Assembly: GCA_019022495.1 (NCBI GenBank)
Contig: JAFEKR010000047.1
Span: forward strand, 186,001-250,000
DNA from: Epichloe hybrida
Taxonomy: Eukaryota; Ascomycota; Sordariomycetes; Hypocreales; Clavicipitaceae
Length of the DNA: 64,000 bases
Direction of reading: 5' to 3'
Shown here: positions 26,590 through 39,277 of the stretch, one piece after another
How the letters are laid out: each line of letters opens with the position of its first letter
How positions within the stretch are numbered: the stretch's first letter is position 1
Position numbers and translations under genes: made by a program
Notes under the pieces: model-generated
Told to the model about the DNA's origin: nothing
The model's database searches: none
The model's input: only the letters and a program-made list of their open reading frames with translations

Positions 26590-27065
26590 ACCCCTTCCGC
26601 AACCAAGTGTCCAGCAGCCCGCCAAATGCAATGTCGTCAAGTTATACCTCGATGAATTCCTGCTCCCGAGTCCTTGCTCCCTCATGGCCTTGTCCGAAAA
26701 TACATGGGATAGTTGACGGCGCAGTGCTGCATGCTCATCTCTCCCCGAAAAGACAATGCCAGCGAGGAATGTGAGAAGATGTCCCTGGTCGATACTGGGG
26801 GCGGTATTTTTCGAAAACTCGTCCAGCGCATTGTTTCTGCGGCCCATGATGTCTTTCCCAAGGCTCGGCATCACTGAAGGCGAGCTCATTGGGGGCGATG
26901 CGCACTACTGGTCCGTATCTCTCTCTTGTGCAGTCGGAGAACGCTGACGTGAGGCGAGCATCGATCAGATGATACAGACATGGTATTCGGCAAAGTGAAC
27001 AGGCGAACGGGCCAGGGTACCTTCTCAGAGAGGGGTGGAAGAAGGCATTGTACAAGCCCAACGCC
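26590..27065 (-). pseudogene. Cytochrome P450 fragment, frameshifted and truncated
   Basis: Minus-strand translation shows the N-terminal third of a fungal P450. GLYNAFFHPSLRRYPGP and GPVVRIAPNELAFSD are in one frame (27061 to about 26870). KDIMG, then LRRQLSHVFSDKAMREQ are in a second frame (to about 26670). DDIAFGGLLDTW is in a third (about 26600-26640). At least two frame changes, an in-frame stop just upstream of the first motif, and loss of the I-helix, ExxR and heme-binding Cys region show it is dead. It is most like the large secondary-metabolism/detoxification P450 families. The intact parent is not in this window. Confidence 0.85.
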
Positions 27066-28434
27066 TAGTAACATGCGTAATCGCAATTGCCTATAATTGT
27101 TGTGTCAGAACCGGCCTCATTCCATGGCTACCCAAGTCATGGTACTGATGCATAGCAACTTGACGCATAGCGAGACGGTCACGTCACTGTGATGAAACCC
27201 AATTCGGGCAGACCTCGGCGGATCGTGGCATTATTGACTCGATTTTTTTGAGTTTTTGGCTGCAGCCCGTCACGTCTGGCAAGGTTGGGACGTTGATGCA
27301 AGAGACTGAGCACTCCAAATGGTCAGTCAATATTCCAAGTAACTGGAGGCCACGCTCTCAAAATGTGTATAACATTGGGCAGCAAGTCGGACAAGGCGAA
27401 GGCTGTACAGACTGGTGAGCGTTTTCAACATCTATTCATCATCGTGTGTAAGTCGTCGAGCCGCACGACAGAAGTTTAAAGATCAAGAACAGACCACTAT
27501 GGAAACGTCCCTTGGAAAGTAAGCTCGGGTTGCTTTCATCGTGTCCCAACCCGCAGGACCTATTATTTCATGTTGAATAAGAGACATCATAGCGGCAAGT
27601 CCTTCCAAGGGTGGGTGCATTCCATTGTGGCGGTCGAACCTTGTCCTCGAACACTGCCAGTCAACTTCCCATTGTTTTTCAGAAAAGACACGCAGCTTTA
27701 TGCTATGAGAGATGGGACTTTAGACTTTTTTGTGTCATCTGCCATTGCCTCAATCACTTATCACTCATCACTTGTCCCAACTCGCCAACCTGACGGCTTC
27801 TCGGCCGACTTGGACGGTGAATAACTAGGCAGAGGCGGATAAACATATGTACAGTGGGTGGTTTCGTTTTTGTGTTTATGCTTCTGTCGGTTTTTTTTCA
27901 CTGAAAAGGTTGTCAAAATGCTTGGCATTCCGTGCAGCAAAGCAAGACGACCCATTGCCACATCTCGCCCGGCCGATTCGAATGTCCAGGTCCTCAGAAC
28001 GCGTGCTGCCGGATCATTATCCGACTGCCATCCTGGGGGTTTTTTTTTTTTCCATTCCATTCATAGTGAAGGGCAACCAGATTGACAGAGTAGTCTGTCG
28101 TCAAGTTCAGTGCAAACATGCAGGTCGCTTCACATGACCACCCAACGTGATATCACGTTCATAGCAGGGTAGGCGCTGTACATGACAAGTTGCTCCTGAA
28201 CAGGCACGTACAAGCCGTAAGAAGAAGAAGAAATTGCAAGGTCTCTAGTCCTTATCCCTCCACTTGTCAAGTCCGTAAGTTTCATCACCGTTAAAATCCA
28301 ACCTCCGCTTCAAGTCTGTCTTCGTCCCAATCTCACTCGCACGCATTCCTTTGAAATACCGCCCATTTCTCCCTCGTCAGTACAGACATCGTCATGAAAA
28401 ATAAATAAAAACCGCAGCAGCAGCAACACGGTAA

Positions 28435-29069
28435 CAGGGAGGGGGGGGGGCTGCCCGAATTCAACCGAGGTTCTACAACAACTGCTACGAGGGCACCAAG
28501 TCCAGCTACATCTTGTGTCGTGTCTTCCGAGGGCAGACTCGGCTGCTACGAGAAGAATCATAGGCTCGTTCGGGGACGACACGGGCATCAACCTTTGGCA
28601 ACTGCTTCTGTCGAGAGGGGGTACGCGGACCCGGCGAGCAGCTACGTCATTAGGAGTGAGGAGAGTGATAGCAATGCCCTGCCGGGAATGAGCTGTGGTG
28701 AGTTTGCGGGCGTGGCGGATGGGTTTGTACAGGTTTCTTTCTGGTACAGCAACTCTGGTGGTTCGGTTCAGTCGTGGCTAATGGGTGCCTTTAGGGTCGC
28801 ATTCCGGACACAACGCTAGCTTGTATCCGTCTGGCTTCGACAAAGATTCCCCCGAGCGGAAAATCAGTGTCGAGGTCGAGAAACCTGAAAGGGAAGGTCT
28901 ATCGCAGCGCGCGGCCGAGGCAAACCAACGTCCGCGAGTGTATTTCCTCTTCTCGGTTGGCTTTCCTGGGGCTAACGTGAGCAAATCTTATTGCTTGCTG
29001 GGTAGAAGTCGGGGACACACTCAGGTTAAGACAAAGAAAGCACGCAGGCCTCGAAAGGATGGATTCTGA
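28435..29069 (+). CDS. Possible spliced hypothetical ORF (weak)
   Basis: An open frame from 28435 reaches 28697, where a GTGAGT donor is followed by a CTAAT branch site and TTTAG acceptor at 28794. Joining 28697 to 28795 (97-bp intron) keeps the frame into a second open stretch ending at 29069. The second part reads like real protein (SLYPSGFDKDSPERKISVE, then RPRVYFLFSV). No family is recognised and no ATG lies in the first exon before a late Met, so an upstream exon would be needed. It may equally be a decayed gene fragment or chance. Confidence 0.22.
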
Positions 29070-32000
29070 TTCAACGGTCCATGTACCCGTACATGTATGG
29101 GAAAAACCCTGGATTACCTTGTTCAGTTGTTTTCGCCTTCGCTTCTTTGGCTCTTTGGGGGATTGCCACGGTAATATTGACCGGCCAGTAATAATACATG
29201 CAGATCACTTGGACTATGTATAGCACTCGGGTGCAGACGGGACCACAGCCATGTCTCGGGCATCCGGCGCCTGTGTCCATTGCCCAGTACAAACCGACGC
29301 TGAGCGAATAACAGTCATCCAAGTTCCCGCGGGAAGCATTCCTAGGGGGCGCCTCTGTCTCTGCCGACGGACTCGTCGTCGTTTGGAGCGTCAGATCACT
29401 GTGCGCTCAGAGGGGGCCAAACGGTGATTGATGACCGAAACAATGGCGGCGGGTTTCATACGTATGTGTACGGAGTAGTCCGTATGTAGGTAGGTCCTTG
29501 CTTCCACTTTTGGATGCCGACTGTGTGGTGCACGGTGCTGCTCGCTCACAAGTGCAACCCCAGGCGTTGTTGGGACCTCTAATTCCAGTGTGTCACAGCC
29601 ATGATCGTATTCAGGCCGAGAAGCTAGGGCCCTATTCTTGCCTGATGCTCATGCTGTCATGTAGTGTAAGTCCTTGAGACAACTCTCATGACCTTTTGCC
29701 ATGTGGATCCCACTTCCAATCAGCGTCATGATGGGTCTGCAAATATTACCAGACAGCTTCATGAGTCGTCGTCGTTTCCCCCTTCCTCTTCCTCTTTTGC
29801 GGATCGGCAACCGTTAAACAGGGACAGAGGGTTGCTGTTTCGATTTCACATTGGCTGCTGGTAAGGCTTCGCACCTGCACCAGCAGGGGGGTGTGCCATT
29901 TCCCACCATCCAAGCCTGGTTCCAAGCCTAGCACTCGATGTGAGGCTGGAATTGTGTCGGCTGACTCAAGTAGAAGCCAATGGCAAAGGAAGCTTGACCG
30001 TCTCAGCTTGCTTCAATCTGTACCTTGTCACTTGCCGTCGAATTGCCATCTGTGGAAGGCATGCACGATCATCCTGCCCTTTCGTTTCTCGTAATAACAG
30101 GATGCCTCACAAACAGATGACTGACGTGGGTATACGGGAACTGGCTCTTGCTGGTTGGAATCCATCATTGTGATTACATAGAGCTCGACATGAAATCTTT
30201 TTTTTTTTTTTGGGCCCGTTGGAGCGTATCCCTGTTTACAACATCCCGGAGGCATGAACCGCATCCGGGGCTTTGCGATGTTGAAGAAAGTAAGTTTGTG
30301 CAGGAACCCTAATAATAATATGCCACCAGCCATACGCTTAAGCCTCCATTGGCCACGACGCCCTCAAGATTGGTGGTGGTGGCGAATCATCTTTAAGGAA
30401 GAGCGTGTGATGTTGTTCCATTTTATCATCTCGTCCGTTAATAATCCCACCCTCTGATCATTGCATTTTGCAGCTGGCGACATGCATGGATGGCAACGGG
30501 TTGAGCTGGTGCTTCGAAAAGCAGAGATGAGCAGATGAGGTTCGACGGCGCCCACATTGACAAAGCCATCCTGGTAAAAATGACACGACAGAGCTCAACT
30601 GAAGAAAGGCGACCAAATAAGCGATGCAACTCGTAGCGACCCGTCGCACCGAGGTTCCCTGGCCTATGTAGTGGCGGTGAATATCATTGCCAATGCATTT
30701 TGTGTGTTCATGCCCGCCCTCCCGTGTCTCAACCAACAAGGACGCAGGCCCAATATCCGTGCGGGAGAGTCTCCTGTGCTTCAGAATTAAAGAGCGCTTC
30801 GGTACTGTTGGCCAGGGTTGACGACGCTTTTTTGAGTGAACGTATGTAATAGCTGCCACAAGCCACGACAACTGCCAGCTATGGCCATGTCGTTTGCTCC
30901 ATCACGAAGTCTGACACGGACTCGTGTTCGGCTGATGGGCAACCCACCTGCAGCTGACTGATTCAAAACCCATTAAAGCCTTGTGCCGAGTTCGCGGCGC
31001 AGCGCCTGCAAGCCCACCTGCACCGGAGTCTGGCGATAAGAGAAGATTCGCATGAGCAGGAACAGAAACAGGGTTGTGATAAGTGCCATCCGTCCAGGGA
31101 GTAGAGATTGTCACTCGCGTGACAAGAGACAATTATTATGTATCTGTTGAGAAACAACAGCACGGTGCCTCCACCTACTCCGTCTTGTCATGGTACAACT
31201 CTGGTACAACTCTGGTTCCACATACTGTTGCGGTTTGGTTGTCTGTATTAATAAATAAGGTCCCTTTGTTCAATTCTGTACAGTACTGTACGTTGACATA
31301 ATAAGCAGAGCGTGATATGATGTCACTGAAACAACAAGTCTACGTTCGGTACCCACTTCATATCACCCTGTAAGTCGTTGACAAAAAAAGCTGATGTGAA
31401 AAAACGGTAACCCCTACGGAGTATACGTGGGAGAATCTTGGTGCAAATCTTTTCAAGGCGAGAAGATACTGTGTGTATATGCATCCTCCGCAGGAAACCA
31501 GCCGTGATAATGACTCAAGCGACCGGTTGGGAGGTCTCGTCTGGCCAATTAGTTTGCGTAATTCATCCTGTTTTGGATAAGCGAGGAGGGGGATTATAGA
31601 AGCGGTGTTGTGCGAATCACATGCATGCCCAATGCGGTCGTAGCATACATACATATACATATTAGCACCGGGGATGGGGGATAATTGGCAGCAAGCCATC
31701 CATCACTTACATGTACGACTGATTGATGAGCAGGCATCTAACAAGAATCCCGCACAAAATCGAAGGCGCAAATGAGAAAATGTGCTTAGGTCGTACATAC
31801 ATAGAGCATGAGATGCAGTAGCGCTATAGTCGGCGTTGTCGTGGTGTCCCTGCGTATCCGATGCGAGGGTCTGATTCCACATTGGCAAGCTGCACTAAAT
31901 ATGGAGTAGTGGTACGGAGTATAGTAATAACAATAACAACAACAATAATAATAATAGCACTTGCCTCTTATGATGATACCTCTCTCGGTCAATGGGCCGC

Positions 32001-32961
32001 CTCCAGCCCTTTGACTCATGGTGACTGCGGCTCATCGGCGGTTGGCTGTAGAATGTACTCTTGACGCGTACGCCATCGCCATCGTTCGGCTTTTGTTACA
32101 TGCCAGCACATTATCAACAACCAAAAACCCCTTTCTTTGACACCTCCATGACGTTAAGCATCGGGGACAATGTTCCATGACAATTGAGGAAAGGGCGTTG
32201 GCGATGCCGTGCATCCAAGGGGAGAAGCACCGTCGGAAACCCTTGGGGAATATCCATTTTCAAAGCCGAGCGTCTTGGCGGGGCGTGTGTCATGCAGAAG
32301 TTGTGTGTTGACCATGATCTTTACTCCGTTTACGTTGATCGGATTTCTCAATATTTTACTCGGTAATGCCCACCTGTTCACCACACGCCCATGGCGCCTA
32401 GAGGGAGTAAGCATCCGTGTCGAAGCGATAGTTGATGTCGGACGGACGTTAGTTTTCCTCGCGTGCTAAGACTTTGGTTGTCCACTAACGATATGAGTGC
32501 GTGCAAGATGATTGAGGCTTCGAGCTGTATGTACCAAGTGGAACGGCGGGTAGATGCCTCCCTACCCCGACAGCCTCTGACAGCGCCTCGAAAGAAGCGT
32601 GGGTGGATGGAATGGAGTTGTCTGGCAAAGTGTACTCCGCCATGGTGGCGCCGTGCCAGGATCAATCAGAGCGCGTAGCAGAAGACAATACAGACGCAGC
32701 CGTCGTCAGATTGAGGGGCAATAGAGTCGCACGGCCTGATCGATCAGTCAGTTAGTTGTCTTGAGAGTCAACAACGGGCGTCAACGGTGAACCGAACAAG
32801 GAGGGCAGCAGCACGATGTGGCACGAGCGTGAATCAACTCCCTTACGGAGTACTGTGATTTGGAAATGCTCATGGCCCATACCCAGCGCGTTGCAACCAA
32901 TGGGCCAGAAGACCTGAAATCCATGTCTGAGCACGGGTACGGATCCGTAGTGACGAGGGAA

Positions 32962-33169
32962 GATGTGCAAGATGTGCAAGATGTCCAGATGTCGGTGGCA
33001 ACGGGTCAGACATGAATTAACGAGGCGCAACGTGTTGAGGCGTGTTGAGGCGTGTTGAGAGGTGTGCCAGTGGGGCGGGGCGCATGGGGCGCACAGAGAG
33101 TCAGGTGCGGCCAAGCACCAGTTGACCAGACCAGACCGGCACCACACGGCACCACACAGCACCACACAG
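32962..33169. repeat. Cluster of 9-10 bp tandem repeats
   Basis: Three unrelated short arrays lie within 210 bp: GATGTGCAA (9 bp, three copies from 32962, the last diverged), CGTGTTGAGG (10 bp, three copies at 33031-33060) and GCACCACACA (10 bp, three copies from 33139). Confidence 0.75.
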
Positions 33170-35171
33170 CGTCCCGTCAAGCATGTTCCGTCTAGTCCGC
33201 AGTTGCTCACTCCAACAACTTGCAACGCTGGTCAACAACAGCCGAGTCCAAAGCACGCCTCTCCTCTTTCGTCGGTTCTTTTTTCGAGTCACCAAAAAGT
33301 ACCCCCCTTGTAATACGGTAAGGCGATTGGGATTGGCTGAACCCAGCTACCCAGCGACAGCGACAGCGCCAGCGCCAGCGCCAGAGCCACTACGGACGTA
33401 CATACGACTACGACTACAACCACCCGCCACCGCCTTGTGGACTGGATTTCGTCTCTCATTAGAGAGACAAAGACACTTGTTGTGCGTGTGAGCCTCCGTT
33501 TCATCTCGAATCAACATGGTGATTTCGCGCCGGCATGGTTGCACCAAACGCTCCGATATATGCATATGTACATAATACGTACGTGTCTGACCGACCCCTC
33601 TTGGTGTGCTTGGGGCTAATACCATCTACGCGTAGGATTACTACGCACCCTGGCCTGCTCGCCAATCCCTGTACTCTGGTACTGCTTGAGCCGCCTCCAC
33701 TTCATCTCGACTTGAACAGAGTTAACGCTTATGTATGTACGGCAATATTGGCAAACTTGCCTTGAGAGGGTGGGGTCGATGCCGCGGACAACCACCCAAG
33801 GCCAAGTACCAGGCAGGATCAGACATCAGACATCACTCGAGGTACCTGTCGTCTGCCTGTTGGCAAAGAGCGGCGCCGCACCAAACTAGCCCACCAATAT
33901 CAACCCTGTCGCTTTTGATCGACATGTCCAGCCCGGTCCGACACAACATGATTTGATTCTTCTCCAATGTTTCAATTATTAGAACAGCTGCTGGACGTTT
34001 TGCCGACCCAGGCTGCGTCTTGACATCGATGTCGAAAAACAAAGAAGGGTCATATGTATAGACAAGTTTCAAAGGATTGGACGCTGTTTACCCCTGCCCA
34101 CCAAATCAACTCATGTGCGTGTGGTGTACTCCGTAATACACACATACATAGGGTCTGATCCCCCCCAAGTTTTACCTAAAGTGGACATACCCCTAATCAT
34201 TTTCACGGCGTGGAACTCTTACAAGACCAACATGTCGATGACGGAGACCGCTCTCTTGGACGGTCCAGGTTTTCTTGGGCTATGAACGCTCGCTCGTGTT
34301 ATTCCAATACCGTTGATCACCTTCATTTTCCCGGGCCGGCCTGGTGGATGCAGATCGGTGCTCACGGTGGCAGTTGTGGAACAGGGACGTCTCCGCTTTC
34401 CGCCCTCTGCGATGCTCATTTGAGGCCCTCATTTAAGTATTAATGCCGCTATCATCATTCCAGACGCCTGCATCACGAAGCTACTAGAGCACCTCGCCCT
34501 TGTTCCTCACTTGCTGGGATAGTGTGGTGCCATTGACAATCTTTTCAACCCTTCAGCGCGGACGCAACGACACATGGTCCAGGGCCAAACAGGCATGGAA
34601 TACTCCGTACATACTCCGTCGTATCACAGGTCAAACCACTGAGGATCGCCCAATTTTCAACTCGTTGAAGGACCACTTGACTTGACCAGTTCTGGAACTG
34701 CCGAAACAAGAACCCCAAAGGTCTGAGGAAGGAGTCTACCGACGATACATTTAACTGCTGCTTTTACGTGCCAGACATGTATTGACGTGTAGCCACCAAG
34801 TGGACGGGTTTGAGCAAAGTGAAAAGGGGCTGTACATATGACTCTTCAAGCAGCACGGTCCCAACTTATTTAGTACATATGTACGGACGTACATGTAGTA
34901 GTGCCTGACACGACATCCTTGGGAAGGCCCATTCAGAAACAGGAAAACGGACGGTCTTTGAGTTCAAGTCGCCAGAATGGCATCGTGTGGACGCCACGCA
35001 CCCGCTACTAACCTTCTGTCCTGGCTTGGCTTGGCGTACAGAAAGCTCCAGTCCCTTCGCGTTGGTGCCCTCCAGGCTCCCGCCCAACCACCTCCCTTCT
35101 TTCCCTGCACCTTTTGTACCATGCGCTAAGCATCAGCCTGGTTGGCTATTTGTAGGGCCTACGGAGCGGAG

Positions 35172-35190
35172 TACGGATCCGTACGGAGTA
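35172..35190. repeat. Copy of 19-bp element TACGGATCCGTACGGAGTA
   Basis: One of three near-identical 19-bp copies (others at 36642-36660 and 43652-43670). It fuses the palindrome TACGGATCCGTA with the recurring TACGGAGTA motif. All three are intergenic. Confidence 0.7.
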
Positions 35191-36036
35191 GTTACGGTGT
35201 CTTTGAAGCTGACAGACATGCATCCTTGAGCCCAAGACACGACAACTTGAGCGGGTCCAGCGACCCTGGCTGCCTGCCACCCGCTCTGGAAACGGAGACA
35301 AATTACATGTATGTACGGATTACACCATCCCTGGTTTCTCTGGCCCATGTGCTGTTGTACATATCTTACCAGAGTGATGAGTAGCGTGGTTGCAACGAGT
35401 TGCTTGGCTGAGAAAACGTGAGAATGCGGCACCTTTACCTCTCGATTTACTCGCTCTGGCCATCTGCCTGTCGATTGACCTTGGCCTCTCCTTGGATTCT
35501 GCTTGCATTAACGAGGAGAGTTCTCACGACTTCTGAGAACTCCTCATGGAATTAGCAAGGAGTTGGGGGGAGTCTTGATCCTCCACGAAGTATGGAGTTC
35601 AGCGAAAGCCCTTACTCATCGTAAGCCCATCCGTGATAAAAAATGGCGAGTTCCGCTTGAGCTAAAAATTTAGTTCCGCAAAAAGAAAGGCACCTACTGG
35701 GGTATTAGTGACTAGCTTCGTTGCACGAAGCATGCACATCACATTCCCCTTCTTTCTCCCTCTCAGGGCAAAGTTTGCCATCATGGAACGCAGGTGGCAA
35801 CACACATCAATTTCACACCAGTGCCCACTACAGGAAGTTGGGAGTTCAGTCACATACGTACATACGGTACGTCACCGTACGTAACCCACAAGAAAGAATG
35901 ATGTTTGTGTGCCGACTCTGTGCGGGAAGTAACAAGGAGAATGTGACTGCGGCCTTTGAGTAATGAGCCAAGAAAACCGAGCGTCGTGGGATTTTAGGCG
36001 ACGATGTCGGTGGTGTGCAAAACTTTTGGTCCCTCC

Positions 36037-36061
36037 AAAAAAAAAAAAAAAAAAAAAAAAA
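36037..36061 (+). repeat. Poly-A tract (25 nt)
   Basis: Uninterrupted run of 25 A. It could be the tail of an old retroposed sequence, but no recognisable retrocopy precedes it. Confidence 0.6.
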
Positions 36062-36641
36062 GATATTGTCTGACTACTATTATTTGCCTACTCAGTACCT
36101 CCTCCGTACAGCAAGGGCCACTCGAAAATAACCTGGGTCAGCCAGAAGTGGTTTACCACACCGGGGTGGGCATACATGACTAGGCGCCATGCCATCAGTC
36201 CCAAAGCTCTGCTTACACGGCTAACATTTTGAAAGATCTCTTTTGATTCAGGAAGTGGACGCCTCCACTTCAGAGTATGACGGCACATAGCTTTTTGAAC
36301 TTTACTGGGCATCCATTTTCGAGGTGCAGCTCATCTTCACCACTCGCTATCATGCGCGTGGGGTGGACCTGCATTTCCTTGGAGATGAGGTAGCTGCGGT
36401 TCAGAGGACAAAGTTCGTGCCAATGGTTCCATGATGAAGAAGCCGTGGATTGGTCATTGGTCTTGACGTTGGGCGAAAGTTGTCATGGAAATGGCTTCCT
36501 GCACGCCCCTCCTGCACCCCCTTTCCGAGGACTAGATCCTTCTCCCTCTCTTCCATGCCTGGTGTTTGGGGGGGCGCATCGGTTGTTGCGCTTACAATGC
36601 ACAACGGCAAAGATGACCATGTATTACACAGACACCGTTTC

Positions 36642-36660
36642 TACGGATCCGTACGGAGCA
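36642..36660. repeat. Copy of 19-bp element TACGGATCCGTACGGAGCA
   Basis: Second copy of the 19-bp composite element, with one change near the 3' end. Confidence 0.7.
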
Positions 36661-38203
36661 GCAATCTAAAATCTCCACGCCATGGCCTGCAGCGGTGCCC
36701 TGCAGCCCGCACCCAGGATCCTTCACAACCAGCCAGGCGGCGCTGCGCCAGGTTTCAATTTCAATAATGGTTCTGGTCTGCCCTAGCTAGGTCCGAAGGC
36801 CGCGATTCCTGGTCGACATGCCGTCTCGCCCCTGCCTTGGCCCCAGCACGTCACTGCCCTATGTACATATGTATGTTGCAATCGTGGCCGACGACAACGG
36901 CTACGGGTTGTTCTGGTCCCGACGTTTTCCAGGATTTTACTTGATGCTACGGACTACATGCACACGACTGTCCTGAGTACTGTTCGAATGTACGCACCTC
37001 ATTGGTAGTGGCTCGTTGCCACGGCGCACCCACCAGATCGAGCCATTTAGAAAGCATTTTCAGTTTGCGCCAGCCCAGGTGGTTGTCATGGCGCTTTATT
37101 AGCGGTCTCCACGCCACGGCCATGGGAGGTTTTCGTGTGATATATCACTACGTATATCGTAGGGCGGGCTCATGCGTACGGTGCGTACATTGTATGTACG
37201 GAGTACATGCAGTACATACACCTACCCAGACTCTGCGACGGGGAAGAGATAATCGAAACCCACCACACCAATGGCGCGTTATTGTCTTCCGGAACGGCCG
37301 CAGCCCCGGATTATGGAACCGATTTGGCCTTTGCCTTTTTTCTTTCTCTCCTTCCCTGAGGCGGCTACAAGGAGCAACTATGTACATAATGTAGCCATGC
37401 TCTTGTGTGCCATACCTACCTTTATCAGTCCATCCGATGAGACACCCTTGCCTATGATGACGCAGATACACTTCAACAAATGACACACCCTTTCTCCCTC
37501 GGCCTTTCACCCCCACGCCGAGTGAGGACACTAAGAGGAACAAGGCAAACTGGCTTCTGAATTCTAACTTGATGCTGGAACATGCACACAGCCTTTGAAA
37601 GGGAAAGGAGGGGTGTGCGAGACACTGGCTGCACTCCTTTCAGTCGCCCCTGGACTTGAACCAAAAATGCAACCCGCACGTTGACGAGCTGGCCCTGTCG
37701 GCAGGACCAGATCTAATCCTTGTCATTGTTGACTTCAACTTGTCTCTGTTGCATGGCCCGCTTTCAGGTCCATGATCTAAGTTGCTAGGTTTGGATCTTG
37801 CCTCCGGCTCCCTGTATTCCCCCTGTACCAGCGATATACGCATGGATTTGGGACTTGGGTTATCCTCTCGAGCCACCCTTTTGACGAATGGGGTGCCCCA
37901 TCCCTCAAAACGCACACCCTCTTGGCCCTCCGCACACTCCTCCTAAACTTGAAGATACATAATCTTAGGAAACGCCCTTGAATCGTCTTCCGTTTCTCAA
38001 GATATCCTGCCATTGTCGCTGTATGTACATAAAGAACCACTGACGCCACACTGGATTAATGGAGACGACCATACTCCGTAAAATTTGTCCTACTCGAAAT
38101 CAAGTTGGCCCTTTCTGATATCAGCATCCTCATCTCGTGGCTATAAGTCATAGATAGCATCAGGACCAACAAGGCAGCATACGAATAGAACAACACGGCC
38201 AAT

Positions 38204-39277
38204 ATGATGTATCCGACGTATGGAGTACACACTCCTGACACTCTGCCATTATCATCTCCGCAAGATGTGTTCCTCGACGATGCATCAACACAACGAGCGT
38301 TACGAAGACTATCAAAAAGCTCGAGCGGACAACGAGCGGGAGCCGCCTCGACGAGGGTATCCAAGCCCAACAGCACCAGCAGCAGTCCCAGATCCTCAAG
38401 CATGGCTGGTCGGAGACGGACGATGATGGCAAACGACTCGTGGACTCCTCAAAGACAACAGCAAGTGTTGGATTACTTCTCTGCTCCCCCGAAACAGACG
38501 ACACGGCCTGTCAGTTGGCATCCTTCATGTATTCATCAGCAATTTGTCCCACAACCTCCATCACCACAACATCAACATCATCAACAACACCAATATTTGC
38601 AACATCAAAACCCCACATATGCGGTGCCCAATTCAAGCCTGTTTGGTGCCGACTACACTGAAATGTATGGCGGTCAGCCTCAGTTCTCCCCCATGATGAC
38701 ATCTTACTCCAACGACACTTCGCCGTCTTCAACGTTTTCTCCTCTTCCAATGTTTCCGGCTTCTGACCAAGTGCAGTCTGCACAGGGTGCAGAATGGAAT
38801 GGCAGTCAAAAATCAGGTTCTGCCTACAATTTCGGCGAGAACTTGAGCTTGACGGAACCCTTGCCAGCACTTCACAACCAAGTCAATACAGGAAACGCGG
38901 GGGTAAGTGAACTTGACTGGAACTCTTTCATCATGCAGGGCTTCAACAACACCACACCACCAACTCCAGAGGCATTCTCACAGACTCGACAACCACCTGT
39001 CATGCCCCAAGGCAGCATACTATATGACCCGCTGGATGAGCCTGAAGAGGGAGGCGAGATTCTTGTTGGCATGGGTCTTTATGACACGCCAGACAAGGTC
39101 CGTGAAGATCCCCAGCTTAACAACTACCGCTCCACCGTATCCTCGCTTTTAGGATCACCATACCGACAACAGGAACCCAAGGGCAAAGGTCTGAAGTTGG
39201 AGGAGACGTGGGAACCGCCCGCCAAGACGGACCACGATGCAGATGACGACGAAGACGAGGGTGATGACGACGCGTAA
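38204..39277 (+). CDS. Uncharacterised Gln/Pro/Ser-rich fungal protein
   Basis: Single-exon ORF of 357 residues starting MMYPTYGVHTPDTL. No domain is recognised. The first 80 residues are Ser/Arg-rich and basic. Residues about 125-150 are His/Gln-rich, the middle is Ser/Pro/Tyr-rich, and a more ordered-looking block (SELDWNSFIMQGF, then EILVGMGLYDTPDKV and STVSSLLGS) lies in the last third. The C-terminus is strongly acidic (DDDEDEGDDDA). Composition resembles a disordered transcriptional regulator or scaffold; that is inference. The clean 1.07-kb ORF, ATG start and ordered end argue for a real gene. It lies at the edge of the gene desert and has a TATGGAGTA variant of the dispersed motif just after its start. 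Confidence 0.75.
   Translation: MMYPTYGVHTPDTLPLSSPQDVFLDDASTQRALRRLSKSSSGQRAGAASTRVSKPNSTSSSPRSSSMAGRRRTMMANDSWTPQRQQQVLDYFSAPPKQTTRPVSWHPSCIHQQFVPQPPSPQHQHHQQHQYLQHQNPTYAVPNSSLFGADYTEMYGGQPQFSPMMTSYSNDTSPSSTFSPLPMFPASDQVQSAQGAEWNGSQKSGSAYNFGENLSLTEPLPALHNQVNTGNAGVSELDWNSFIMQGFNNTTPPTPEAFSQTRQPPVMPQGSILYDPLDEPEEGGEILVGMGLYDTPDKVREDPQLNNYRSTVSSLLGSPYRQQEPKGKGLKLEETWEPPAKTDHDADDDEDEGDDDA

Larger units (their letters stand above)
27066..38203. other. 11-kb gene desert with dispersed short palindromic motifs
   Basis: No convincing gene in over 11 kb, although base composition is balanced and not RIP-like. Short ORFs are abundant but lack homology, mostly start at GTG/TTG/CTG, and carry repeats. 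The region contains many TACTCCGTA/TACGGAGTA motifs, TACATATGTA palindromes, short tandem repeats near 31921-31955 and 32962-33169, and an A25 tract at 36037-36061. A weak spliced coding trace at 28435-29069 is listed separately. Long noncoding RNAs or decayed genes are possible but nothing in the sequence proves them. Confidence 0.5.

Noticed and set aside
30458..30871. 137-residue minus-strand ORF in the gene desert
   Set aside because: Starts at TTG, has no ATG near the 5' end, no homology-like motif and average random composition.
32752..33225. 157-residue minus-strand ORF
   Set aside because: Runs through three short tandem repeats and is Cys/His/Leu-rich from repeat translation; not protein-like.
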